Of a DNA stretch of 20,688 nucleotides, positions 1 to 10,200 are shown in pieces. The position numbers were made by a program, and so were the translations under genes. The notes beneath the pieces were generated by a model, which worked only from the letters and a program-made list of their open reading frames with translations, was not told the DNA's origin and made no database searches. Source of the stretch: Guillardia theta CCMP2712. Taxonomy: Eukaryota; Cryptophyceae; Pyrenomonadales; Geminigeraceae. The stretch's first letter is position 1; every line of letters starts with the position of its first letter. The stretch is taken from positions 1 through 20,688 of the forward strand of contig NW_005434486.1 of NCBI RefSeq assembly GCF_000315625.1, read 5' to 3'.

Positions 1-17
1 TCAGTATTCCGTGGCAT

Positions 18-52
18 CCTCCTCCCTCCCTCCCTCTCTCCCTCCCTCCCTC
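18..52. repeat. Polypyrimidine (CCCT)-type microsatellite in left-gene intron
   Basis: A run built from CCTCCCTCCCTC units lies just beyond the GTGAGT donor of the left gene's last visible exon. On the gene's own strand it is purine-rich GAGGGAGG sequence, which supports reading this edge as intron rather than protein. Confidence 0.8.
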
Positions 53-72
53 ACATGTCAACCGCCACTCAC

Positions 73-3000
73 CGATCTCGTTATCGTCAAAGGAGGCTCC
101 CATGAATCTGAGCCCGTGCTCTGAGTACAACTTGAACCCTCCTCCTGATATCGCCGAGCAGGTCCCGCACAAGTTGTCTGTGACCCCCAAGTTCTTGCAT
201 GTCTGATCAAGAGGGTTGCAGAACCCCTTGGGCCAGGGCCCAGGCCCAGGCGTGTAAGGAGTCTCTGGAGGCCACACGCCAAACTGTCCGGCCTTGCCTG
301 CAGTATCGGACGGAGCCGCTGCCGAGACACTTCTGACACGCCTCTCTGCCCCTCTGGTGTCCGGCCCGCTGTACGTGAAATCCTGGTACACTCCTCCGTA
401 GTTCTGGAATCCCACCAGCACCACGTCGTGGTCCCCAGCTTGAAGGTTGATGGAACCGCAAACTTTGTCCGCTCCGTGGAGCCCGTCGTTGTTGACGACC
501 AGGTCACTGCCATAGTAGACCAGCGAGCCATCGTCAGAAGTAGAGCAGAAGCTGTAGATGCCTGAAATCATTATACGCACTTTTCCGTACACCTGCCATG
601 CGTACTTAGCCTCGGGCGTGTTCGGGATCCAATTTCTCAGCTCTCCAAGGGTGCTGAACGCAATGAAGGAAATCTTGGCCTCGCCGACGAACTTCATGTG
701 CGAGACATCTGGAACAAGCTCGAAGGGTTCGTAGTTGGTGGAGTACATCCGCATGGTCCACTCGGAGGGAGGAGGAAGGGAGGGGGCAGCCGTCGGCAAG
801 CTGACCATGTGCCGGTACTGGTCCCCAGTGTCCGGGCCGGAGTAGGACGCGCTCTGATAAGCCTCTCCCCAATGGTTGAAGCCTTCAACGCGAACCTGGT
901 GATCTCCTGGGTCCATCTTGATACTTGCACACTTCCTGTCGGCCCCGTGCAAGCCATCGTTGTTGACGATGAGGTTGTCATCGACGAAGAGGTATGAGCC
1001 GTCATCAGAGGTCGAGCAGAAAGAGTAGATGCCAGGAGCGTTGATCTTGACGGTTCCGTAGTACACCCACACAAAGTTGTTGTCTGGCATGCCAGGAATC
1101 ATCCTCACAAACTCTCCGTTGTTGGGCACGTAGATATCTTTGTATGTCGCCTCGCCCACGAACGTCAAGAACGGCCAGTTTGCAAGAGCCATGTTCTGGA
1201 TGTTGCTTCCTCTGAACAGCCGCACTGTCCATGCTGAGGGCTTGGGGGGAGCAGGTGCCTTGGAGCTGTCAGATCTGAGGTACCTCTTCACTCTGCCTGT
1301 GTCAGGCCCAATGTAGTGCGCAGCCATGTACGCTCCGCCGTAGTGCTGGAAGCCTGGAAGGAACATGGCGTGGGTCCCTGCCGAGAGCGAGATATCTCCG
1401 CATTTCTCCTGTGCTCCGTGGAGACCGTCGTTGTCAACGACCATCTTGCCGTCTACGTACATGAAGGAACCGTCGTCGGAAGTGGTACAGAACGTGTATG
1501 TGCCGGCCCTGGTGACGTCCAGGTTGCCGTAGATGGCCCACACGTAGTTGTATGACGGCGTCTTGGGAACGGCGCTACGGAAATCGTCGAGGTCGTGGAA
1601 ATCGATGTATGGAGTTTTGCCTTCCTCAACAAAGTTCAAGAACGCAAGGTCAGGCGTGTACGTCAGCTCCTGGGTCTCAGCCTGATACATCCTCATGGTG
1701 AAGGACGAAGGTGGAGGCAGGTCAGGTAGCTTGCCCTTGGAGCTGCCCTTACTCATCATCAGCATCTCTCCTCCTCCTGTGTCTGGCCCAGCGTAGGTGA
1801 TGCTCTGGTAGATCCCTCCCCCATGCTGGAAGCCTTCCACAGTGACGGAGTGAGATCCTGCCCGTAGCTGCGCATTCCCGCAAGCCCTAACAGCTCCATG
1901 GAGTCCGTTGTTCTCAACGAGCAAGTCGCCGTTGAGCAGCAGTCGGGACCCATCGTCCGACGTCGTGCACAAAGAGTAGGTCCCCGCAAACTCAACGTAT
2001 AGCGACCCGTAGAAGATCCAGCTGTAGTCTGAGCTGGGTGTCTCAGCCACGTACTGACGAAGCTCTTCCAGGGAGTCGACGCGGACGGTCTCGATGTCCT
2101 TGGCGCTTCCAACGAAAGTGACCATGGGGGAGTCAGGGATGACCTGCCTCAGCTGTCAGATCGTCACCTCCACGCCCAGCAGAGCCCCACCACTAGAGGT
2201 CTGTTCGATCTGAAAACCCGCAGGGCCCAGTCAGACGCCGGAGGCTTTTCTGGCAGGTTCGCCTCGGCGTCCTCGCTCCTAAGGAGCATCTTGTTGCCCA
2301 GGGTGTCTTGGCCCCTTGTCAAGCGTCAGAGCAGCGCGACTAGTCGCCAAGCATGTATACCTCCAGAAGGCGTGCAGGACGAAGGCGCCCGTGTTAACAA
2401 ACGCCTTGACTCGGATGCGCACAGTTCCCTTTGTGACGTCAAAAGGGCGGCAGATCTCTCTAGTGGTGTGCAAGCCGTTGTTGTCAACCACGAGGTTGTC
2501 CTCCACAAATAGCTGCGACCTGCGTACGTCTCTCACCTTACACATGAGCAGCTGCTACCAGACCGTACCCGTCAGATGATGCAGTGCAGAAGTCGTAGGT
2601 GCCTCCGTTCTGGACCAGGATGTTTCCGTAGAACTCCACCGCAAAGTTTGACGCAGGCACCCCTGCGAAGTACTGCAGCAACGTGAGCCACGCGACCAGC
2701 CGTACACACGCATAAGTAGGAGGACAAGGTACTGCACTGACCTTGCGGAGTGTCTCGATGCCCTGGAAGTTGATGTATGGAATAGTGGTGCTCCCAAGGT
2801 ACTTCATGGCATACATGGATGGGATGCTCAAAAGGGTCCCAGTCGACTCATACACCCGCACAGTCCAGCTTGATCGTGGTCTCTTGACAGCACCTTCAAT
2901 CTGCGCACCCGTCACTCGTCTGTGTGGGGACCCTTCCATCATCCGCCAACCTTGAGAGACTGTACGCGGTCGTTCCAGCCCTCCCAGACGAGACAGTCGA

Positions 3001-5151
3001 CTTTTCGTGGGCCGACGTAGACGATCTTGTTACCTTCGAAGTACCTTTGATCGTACATGGTCACCTGGAGACAGGCCCCGTCAGCTTCATCATCAATCCC
3101 AAGGTCGAGATACCGAAAGTTTCTCCGGGATGTACAAGGAGGACAGTGAGTTTGCTTTCAGTCTGCAGTTATGCAAAGCACACATGTCTTGGTCGTTGTC
3201 GCACTCTCCATTGTTGAATACTTCCCATTCACCCTCCGGGAGGATTTGCTTCCATTCGGGGTCGTTGTTGGGATCTCCGCAGCTGCCCCCGAACACGACT
3301 TGATTCTTGTCAGTGCTGAGGTGAAACAGAAACGCACAGACGTCAGCAACGACGCTGAGCATACTCCCCTTCCCCGAGCTCACCTCGGCAAGCATGCATC
3401 CGGAGTGTAGCATTCTTCCCTCAACCGCCTCACGGTCTTGAAGCTCGAACGCACGTTCACCCTCATGCCCTGGACGAGCACAAGTCAGCCCCCGCACGGG
3501 CACGCCAAGATTAGGTCAGTAGAGGACTGCCGGATCAAGCCGTACCTGGAACTGATCGTTGAGCCCCCAGCAGCATAAGCCAACATCGTCGGCATGCGTA
3601 CATCCTTCGCCTCCACAGGTCTTGGGACAGTCGCCCATGTCCTCCTCAGTACCTTTGCCTGTGTGGAGCATCACAACACGTCCGAGCCGCAGAGACGAGC
3701 CTTACAAGCTACACGCGACAGCCATATGGGACCTTTGCCACCACCTTTTCTCAGGAGCTTGCCTCCTTCTTCGAACCCGATGTTGCGGCAAACCAGGTCG
3801 GCGGTGATCTGAGTGAAGCCTACTCCACACACAGTTCCCCAGACCTGAGCAGGACGTCATTAGGCCTCACACAAGATAGGACGCGAGACTCACTCCATTG
3901 TATAGGGTCTCAAGGCGGCAGGCCGAGTAATCACAATCAACAAGGCGGGTGTAGAGGTTTCCACCGCCAGGGCAGAAGTATCTGCCAGGCTTCCAACTCT
4001 CACCGACAGGAGCTGTACAAAGTACTTGAGGATCTAGCACATCGTTGTTTTGCATGGGCATACCTTCTCCCTGAATGCCATCCGGACCCATCGGGCCACT
4101 AATTCCAGTGATTCCGGTGACACCGCTGAAGCCTCTGACGCCTGATGATGTATCACAACTAGATTGTTCTGCACGCAACCTCCTCACCTGCAGGTCCTGG
4201 AAGTCCTTCGATCCCAGGCTTGCCCATGGGTCCTGCGAGGCCCTGAGGACCCTTTGGTCCTTGGGGCCCTTCAATGCCGTCGGCACCATTAGCTCCCGGG
4301 GAGCCATTCATACCTGCGACAAGTCAGTCGATGCTCGATATCTTCCGCGTACAAGTTGTTTCATCATCTCTCTCTTCACTATCTGTAGCTTCATAAAGAC
4401 TGCTTACCAGGCAAGCCGGGTGGACCTCTGCAACGCCGCCAAAAGAGCAAAGGAAGCAAACAAAGCACATTCAGCTCCTCATCACAGCACACTCTCTCAA
4501 AGCTCACTCTGGTCCTTGCACCAAGTGGTATGGAGCGCTGATGTCATCGGTCTCCTTTGTGTTGAGCTCTACTATCTCATCCTTCACGCCCGACACTGTG
4601 GACTTGACATACTCCGACAAATCCTTCTCCTGCTCATCAAGCTTCTCTGACATCTTGGCAGACTTCTTCAAGGCTTCCATGAGCCTGAAGTCAACATGAG
4701 CCAAGCATGCTCTTGGTGAGACACAATCAGATAGAGGGGCTCACCTCTTCATCCTCCTCTTCGATATGCTTTCCTCCTGAAGGAACGACTCGGGAACGTC
4801 CGGAGACTGGTCCTCATCACTTACTCCTGCTTGCGTGGAGGGCATGTAGTTGATGCCTCCTGCCTGCCCGTAGCTTGGAGGAGCTGAGATCTCTCCTTGA
4901 GATGAGAGAATCTGCTGTGTGGCTGGCTCCCATAACGCCTGTCCTTGGCTTCCGCCTAGCTCATATTCTCCACTGTAAAGTTCGGATGGGGAAGTATGAC
5001 GCAAGAGCGAGCGGGGAGAGGCGAGAGCGATGAAGACGATCATGGCAGCGAGGCCACCTATGGCCAAGTAGCTATATGCTCTGCTACCTCGAGCCGTCTG
5101 TGCCGTCTCCTCCGGCGCGGAAGGAAGTCTGTCTTCCTCTCCCCGCGCCAT
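73..5151 (-). CDS. Membrane-anchored collagen/SRCR/PA14 multidomain protein, left copy (partial at 3' end)
   Basis: Fifteen exons were read by eye on the minus strand: 5151-4745, 4684-4508, 4427-4408, 4313-4188, 4141-3894, 3844-3706, 3658-3546, 3469-3384, 3315-3114, 3064-2951, 2900-2742, 2672-2569, 2519-2361, 2314-2194 and 2143-73. All junctions are GT-AG and in phase, giving at least 1415 residues. The start at 5151 was chosen because its context is GCCCATGG and it matches the twin copy. The order is cytoplasmic tail, signal-anchor helix ([16 protein letters not shown]), coiled coil, Gly-X-Y collagen tract, SRCR domain, crystallin-like motif and five PA14 domains. It is likely an extracellular matrix-like or adhesion receptor; that role is inferred. 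Unlike the twin, it continues past the fifth PA14 domain into a Pro-rich then Cys-containing segment ([21 protein letters not shown]). It reaches a good GTGAGT donor at 72 and a purine-rich probable intron, so more exons lie outside the window. Confidence 0.85.
267..5151. repeat. Left arm of large inverted duplication
   Basis: The reverse complement of this segment matches 7284-12174 across all 15 exons and 14 introns. Exon lengths are equal for exons 2-14. Several introns are letter-identical by hand comparison: 60 nt at 4685-4744, 80 nt at 4428-4507, 49 nt at 3845-3893 and 47 nt at 3659-3705. Matching stops near 267, inside the last shared exon just after the codons for TrpProPro. Confidence 0.93.
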
Positions 5152-5219
5152 GGGCGGCGGCACTGTGAAGGGTCGATCCCAAGAGTCAGACCCAAAGAAT
5201 TAAGTCAAAACAATCAACT

Positions 5220-5237
5220 GTACCCCCCACCCCCTTT
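5220..5237 (-). promoter_or_regulatory. G-rich element upstream of left gene copy
   Basis: On the minus strand this reads AAGGGGGTGGGGGGTAC, about 70 nt upstream of the left ATG at 5151. A close match occurs at a similar distance upstream of the right copy, although the sequence between element and ATG differs. That conservation in otherwise diverged upstream DNA suggests a promoter element or the edge of the duplication. No binding factor can be named. Confidence 0.4.
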
Positions 5238-6360
5238 GTGACCCTGGATGCCCTTGACCGGTGATGGGAAACTCAAAAGAATATTCAGTTCAAATGGTCT
5301 CTGTAAAGTTCAAATGAACAAAAAGATATTCAATGATTTTTCTTGTTTGTTGCGTCAGAGAGTTCCGAAGTTGAATTTGAGTGTTCGCCTTGTACACAAA
5401 CAATTAAAAAGTGAGGTTCAGATTTCGGCTCATGTTTACAATATATAAATGAATATATCAAATATTTTGGGAAATGCTTTGGATTTGTTTCCCAAAATGC
5501 GATATTGTTTTATGCAAGAAAATTTTGCTTTATCAGTACAGTTTGTAGATATATAATTAATCTTTAAATAGTACGACTTTATATATAAATGAAGTTGAGT
5601 ATATTTCTGTGGTAGTACAACTGCTGCTTGCGAAAAATAAAAAATACGGTAATAAATACCGAGTCTGCCTCAGAGACGTTTCCGGTCTTCCAGAATGCAG
5701 CGGCGGCAGGTGCAGGAGCACAACGCCCAGCATGCCTGTGCAGGGTGAGATCACAATGCAAGATTAAGCAAGAGTATCTTTCAACATGTTCATCTCGACA
5801 ACGTGATAACTTCTGGCCTGATTCACAAGACTTACGTTGGTATTTGAGATCACCCTTGTACACCTTACAAGGATTCTTGCAACCAGGGCCCCACCGTGTG
5901 TATGTCTTCTCAAGAAGATGAACTTTTTGGCCTGCAGAAGTGACTTCTCAAGTCATTAAGACTGTTGCCATGACTGTTCAACAAGATTCTGTTTTATCCA
6001 GGAGAAAGTCAAGGGATGGATGGAGCAGCGTGGTCAGCATGAATCAGGTTTCAACTTGGAATTGAAAGTTTCAGGAAGGTGAATCGCACCAATCACATGA
6101 GTAATCAACTCATAATGGAAGCAATGACAGCCATTGCCATGTCATCGGAAACGAATACTCGTTCTGAACGGTTTGTTGTCAGGTTGTCGGAGTGCAGATA
6201 GGTTTTTGATCAGAGAGTGCAAGCCGCCAGCAGAATGGAAGACTGCAGGCGAAAACCAGACGGATGTGTGAGCTGTGGTAGATGGATTGAACAAATCTCC
6301 AGTCTTCGAAGCAGAATGCATGGATATCCAAGAATGCAGCACCGATACCACATCGGGATG

Positions 6361-6509
6361 AGATTGACACATCACGAAAGAGTGTGGAATGAAATGTAGA
6401 TTTGAACATTATGAATTAATGTAGAATGAAATGTGAGATTGATACATTATGAAAGAATGCAGAAGGAACTGTGTGATTGATACGTTATGCAAGTACGTGG
6501 AATGAATGT
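6361..6509. repeat. Four-copy ~37-bp tandem repeat (minisatellite)
   Basis: Copies lie at 6361-6397, 6398-6434, 6435-6472 and 6473-6509. Each starts with a version of GATTGATACATTATGAA and ends with GAATGAAATGT. Copies are imperfect, so the array is not brand new. It sits near the midpoint of the inverted duplication's spacer and has no coding potential that I can support. Confidence 0.8.
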
Positions 6510-7208
6510 AAAATGTGCATCTGGTGTTTGGGTGGTTGTCACAATATTGCCCTGTCACCAGTCTTGATCTCTTTAGGTGGCTCAAATACATTGTTCAATT
6601 GTTGGTGGAATGTTTGATTTTGGGATGTTCTGATTGTTTGTTTCAAACCTTGTCTATCACTTGTTTCATACCATGGTCATGATTAATTACCACTCAACAA
6701 CAAATGATTGATTTGGAGCATCTATTCAAACCGAGTAGTAGTTAGGGAGGAGTCTCTCCTTGATCACAAATTCCTTCATGATGGAGGGAAAGTAGTTCAA
6801 TTGTTTGAAAATTAAGGGCATCCTTTGAAATATGCTATGATATACATTCAGGCACCTTTATCACCATGTTCTAAGTTGGTGATAATCTCACGTTTACCTC
6901 TTTAACGGTTCACTCAATCTTGTCCTTCTCACAACTTACACTTCACAGCCTTACAAACATTACCATTCGCCACTTGATCATCTTGGTGTTTGTAAGTGTC
7001 TAATCACATGCAAGGTCACGTTCCCTTCCTCTGCCCGCATTGCAGCATCTGCGGGACAAGTGAACAATCATTATATTTATATTACTCATTCGTACAGAAA
7101 ATTGTACCTTGCTACCGGGGTAAAACTAAATTTAAGTAGATATTTGTACTGAACATTTTAGCTTACCAAGCATTCTGTAGACAAGCAGACGGTCAACGAT
7201 AGGAGCAA

Positions 7209-7225
7209 GAGGGGGTAGGGGGTAC
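7209..7225 (+). promoter_or_regulatory. G-rich element upstream of right gene copy
   Basis: The sequence AGAGGGGGTAGGGGGTAC lies about 60 nt before the ATG at 7284 and mirrors the element at 5220-5237. The two differ mainly by one A/G change between the G runs. It may be a core or proximal promoter element; function is inferred from position and conservation only. Confidence 0.4.
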
Positions 7226-7283
7226 CTTGTTGAGTAAAATCCAGGAGCCTGCTATCGAAGAGACACTTCGGTGCGCTACCGCC

Positions 7284-10200
7284 ATGGCGCGGGGAGTGGA
7301 GGACGGACTCCCTTCCGCGCCGGAGGAGGAGGAGGAGGCGCGGAACAGGTGTCGAGGTAGCAGAGCATACAGCTACCTGGCCATAGGTGGCCTCGCTGCC
7401 ATGATCGTCTTCATCGCTCTCGCCTCTCCCCGCTCGCTCTTGCGTCATACTTCCCCATCCGAACTTTACAGTGGAGAATATGAGCTAGGCGGAAGCCAAG
7501 GACAGGCGTTATGGGAGCCAGCCACACAGCAGATTCTCTCATCTCAAGGAGAGATCTCAGCTCCTCCAAGCTACGGGCAGGCAGGAGGCATCAACTACAT
7601 GCCCTCCACGCAAGCAGGAGTAAGCGACAAGGACCAGTCTCCGGACATACCGCAGTCGTTCCTTCAGGAGGAAAGCATATCGAAGAGGAGGATGAAGAGG
7701 TGAGCCCCTCTATCTGATTGTGTCTCACCAAGAGCATGCTTGGCTCATGTTGACTTCAGGCTCATGGAAGCCTTGAAGAAGTCTGCCAAGATGTCAGAGA
7801 AGCTTGATGAGCAGGAGAAGGATTTGTCGGAGTATGTCAAGTCCACAGTGTCGGGCGTGAAGGATGAGATAGTAGAGCTCAACACAAAGGAGACCGATGA
7901 CATCAGCGCTCCATACCACTTGGTGAAAGGACCAGAGTGAGCTTTGAGAGAGTGTGCTGTGATGAGGAGCTGAATGTGCTTTGTTTGCTTCCTTTGCTCT
8001 TTTGGCGGCGTTGCAGAGGTCCACCCGGCTTGCCTGGTAAGCAGTCTTTATGAAGCTACAGATAGTGAAGAGAGAGATGATGAAACGACTTGTACGCGGA
8101 AGATATCGAGCAGCGACTGACTTGTCGCAGGTTTGAATGGGGTTCCGGGGCTCAACGGTGCGGACGGAGCTCCTGGTCCTCAAGGGCCAGTGGGCCCCCA
8201 GGGTTTCTCGGGGGCGATTGGAGTTCCTGGACACGAAGGGAAGAAAGGACTTCCAGGTGAGGAGGTTGCGTGCAGAACAATCTAGTTGTGATACATCATC
8301 AGGGGCCAGAGGGCCTATTGGTGTGACGGGTATCCCGGGCATGACCGGCCCGATGGGTCCGGATGGCGTTCAGGGAGGAGGTATGCCCATGCAAAACAAC
8401 GATGTGCTAGATCCTCAAGTACGTTGTACAGTTTCACTAGCTGATAGCTGGAATCCTGGCCGATACTTCTGTCCCAGTGGTGGAAACCTCTACACCCGCC
8501 TTGTTGATTGTGATTACTCGTCCTGCCGCCTTGAGACCCTATACAATGGAGTGAGTCTCGCGTCCTATCTTGTGTGAGGCCTAATGACGTCCTGCTCAGG
8601 TCTGGGGAACTGTGTGTGGAGTAGGCTTCACTCAGATCACCGCCGACGTGGTTTGCAGAAACATCGGGTTCGAAGAAGGAGGCAAGGCTCGTAGGAAGGG
8701 TGGAGGCCAAGGTCCCATATGGCTGTCGCGTGTAGCTTGTAAGGCTCGTCTCTGCGGCTCGGACGTGTTGTGATGCTCCACACAGGCAAAGGTACTGAGG
8801 AGGACATGGGCGACTGTCCCAAGACCTGTGGAGGCGAAGGATGTACGCATGCCGACGATGTTGGCTTATGCTGCTGGGGGCTCAACGATCAGTTCCAGGT
8901 ACGGCTTGATCCGGCAGTCCTCTACTGACCTAATCTTGGCGTGCCCGTGCGGGGGCTGACTTGTGCTCGTCCAGGGCATGAGGGTGAACGTGCGGTCGAG
9001 CTTCAAGACCGTGAGGCGGTTGAGGGAAGAATGCTACACTCCGGATGCATGCTTGCCGAGGTGAGCTCGGGGAAGGGGAGTATGCTCAGCGTCGTTGCTG
9101 ACGTCTGTGCGTTTCTGTTTCACCTCAGCACTGACAAGAATCAAGTCGTGTTCGGGGGCAGCTGCGGAGATCCCAACAACGACCCCGAATGGAAGCAAAT
9201 CCTCCCGGAGGGTGAATGGGCAAGATTTAGCAACAATGAGTGCGACAACGACCAAGACATGTGTGCTTTGCATAACTGCAGACTGAGAGCAAACTCACTG
9301 TCCTCCTTGTACATCCCGGAGAAACTTTCGGTATCTCGACCTTGGGATTGATGATGAAGCTGACGGGGCCTGTCTCCAGGTGACCATGTACGATCAAAGG
9401 TACTTCGAAGGTAACAAGATCGTCTACGTCGGCCCACGAAAAGTCGACTGTCTCGTCTGGGAGGGCTGGAACGACCGCGTACAGTCTCTCAAGGTTGGCG
9501 GATGATCGAAGAGTCTCCACACAGACGAGTGACGGGTGCGCAGATTGAAGGTGCTGTCAAGAGACCACGATCAAGCTGGACTGTGCGGGTGTATCAGTCG
9601 ACTGGGCCCCTTCTCAACGTCCCATCCATGTACGCCATGAGGTACCTTGGGAGCACCACTATTCCATACATCAACTTCCAGGGCACCGAGACACTCCGCA
9701 AGGTCAGTGCAGTACCTTGTCCTCCTACTTATGCGTGTGTACGGCTGGTCGCGTGGCTCACGTTGCTGCAGTACTTCGCAGGGGTGCCTGCGTCAAACTT
9801 TGCGGTGGAGTTCTACGGAAACATCCTGGTCCAGAACGGAGGCACCTACGACTTCTGCACTGCATCATCGGACGGGTACGGTCTGGTAGCAGCTGCTCAT
9901 GTGTAAGGTGAGAGACGTACGCAGGTCGCAGCTATTTGTGGAGGACAACCTCGTGGTTGACAACAACGGCTTGCACGGCTCCAGAGAGATCTGCCGCTCG
10001 TCGTACGTCAACAAAGGCCTTGTTCACATCCGAGTCAAGGCGTTTGTTAACACGGGCGCCTTCGTCCTGCACGCCTTCTGGAGGTATACATGCTTGGCGA
10101 CTAGTCGCGCTGCTCTGACGCTTGACAAGGGGCCAAGACACCCTGGGCAACAAGATGCTCCTTAGGAGCGAGGACGCCGAGGCGAACCTGCCAGACAGGC

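Larger units (their letters stand above)
5152..7283. promoter_or_regulatory. AT-rich spacer between the two divergent gene copies (shared promoter region)
   Basis: This 2.1-kb stretch separates the two start codons. It should contain both promoters, since the genes are transcribed outward. It is AT-rich, especially 5380-5640, where two TATA-like stretches (ATATATAAATGAA) occur near 5442 and 5581. Only short reading frames without recognisable domains are present, and I found no RNA gene or mobile-element gene. A tandem repeat lies at 6361-6509, and G-rich elements lie close to each start codon. Promoter function is inferred from position. Confidence 0.55.

Noticed and set aside
5579-5921. Overlapping ~95-codon frames on both strands in the spacer
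   Set aside because: No domain, signal or codon pattern supports them, and they are as short as expected by chance.
7227-7283. Upstream in-frame extension of the right gene's N-terminus
   Set aside because: It would start at TTG, and the left copy does not share the extension; the ATG at 7284 has a strong context and is shared.
9274-9350. Direct read-through of exon 9 to the stop at 9349
   Set aside because: Splicing out 9331-9379 in phase 0 joins [10 protein letters not shown] to [11 protein letters not shown], completing a beta/gamma-crystallin-like motif conserved in both copies, so the stop is intronic.
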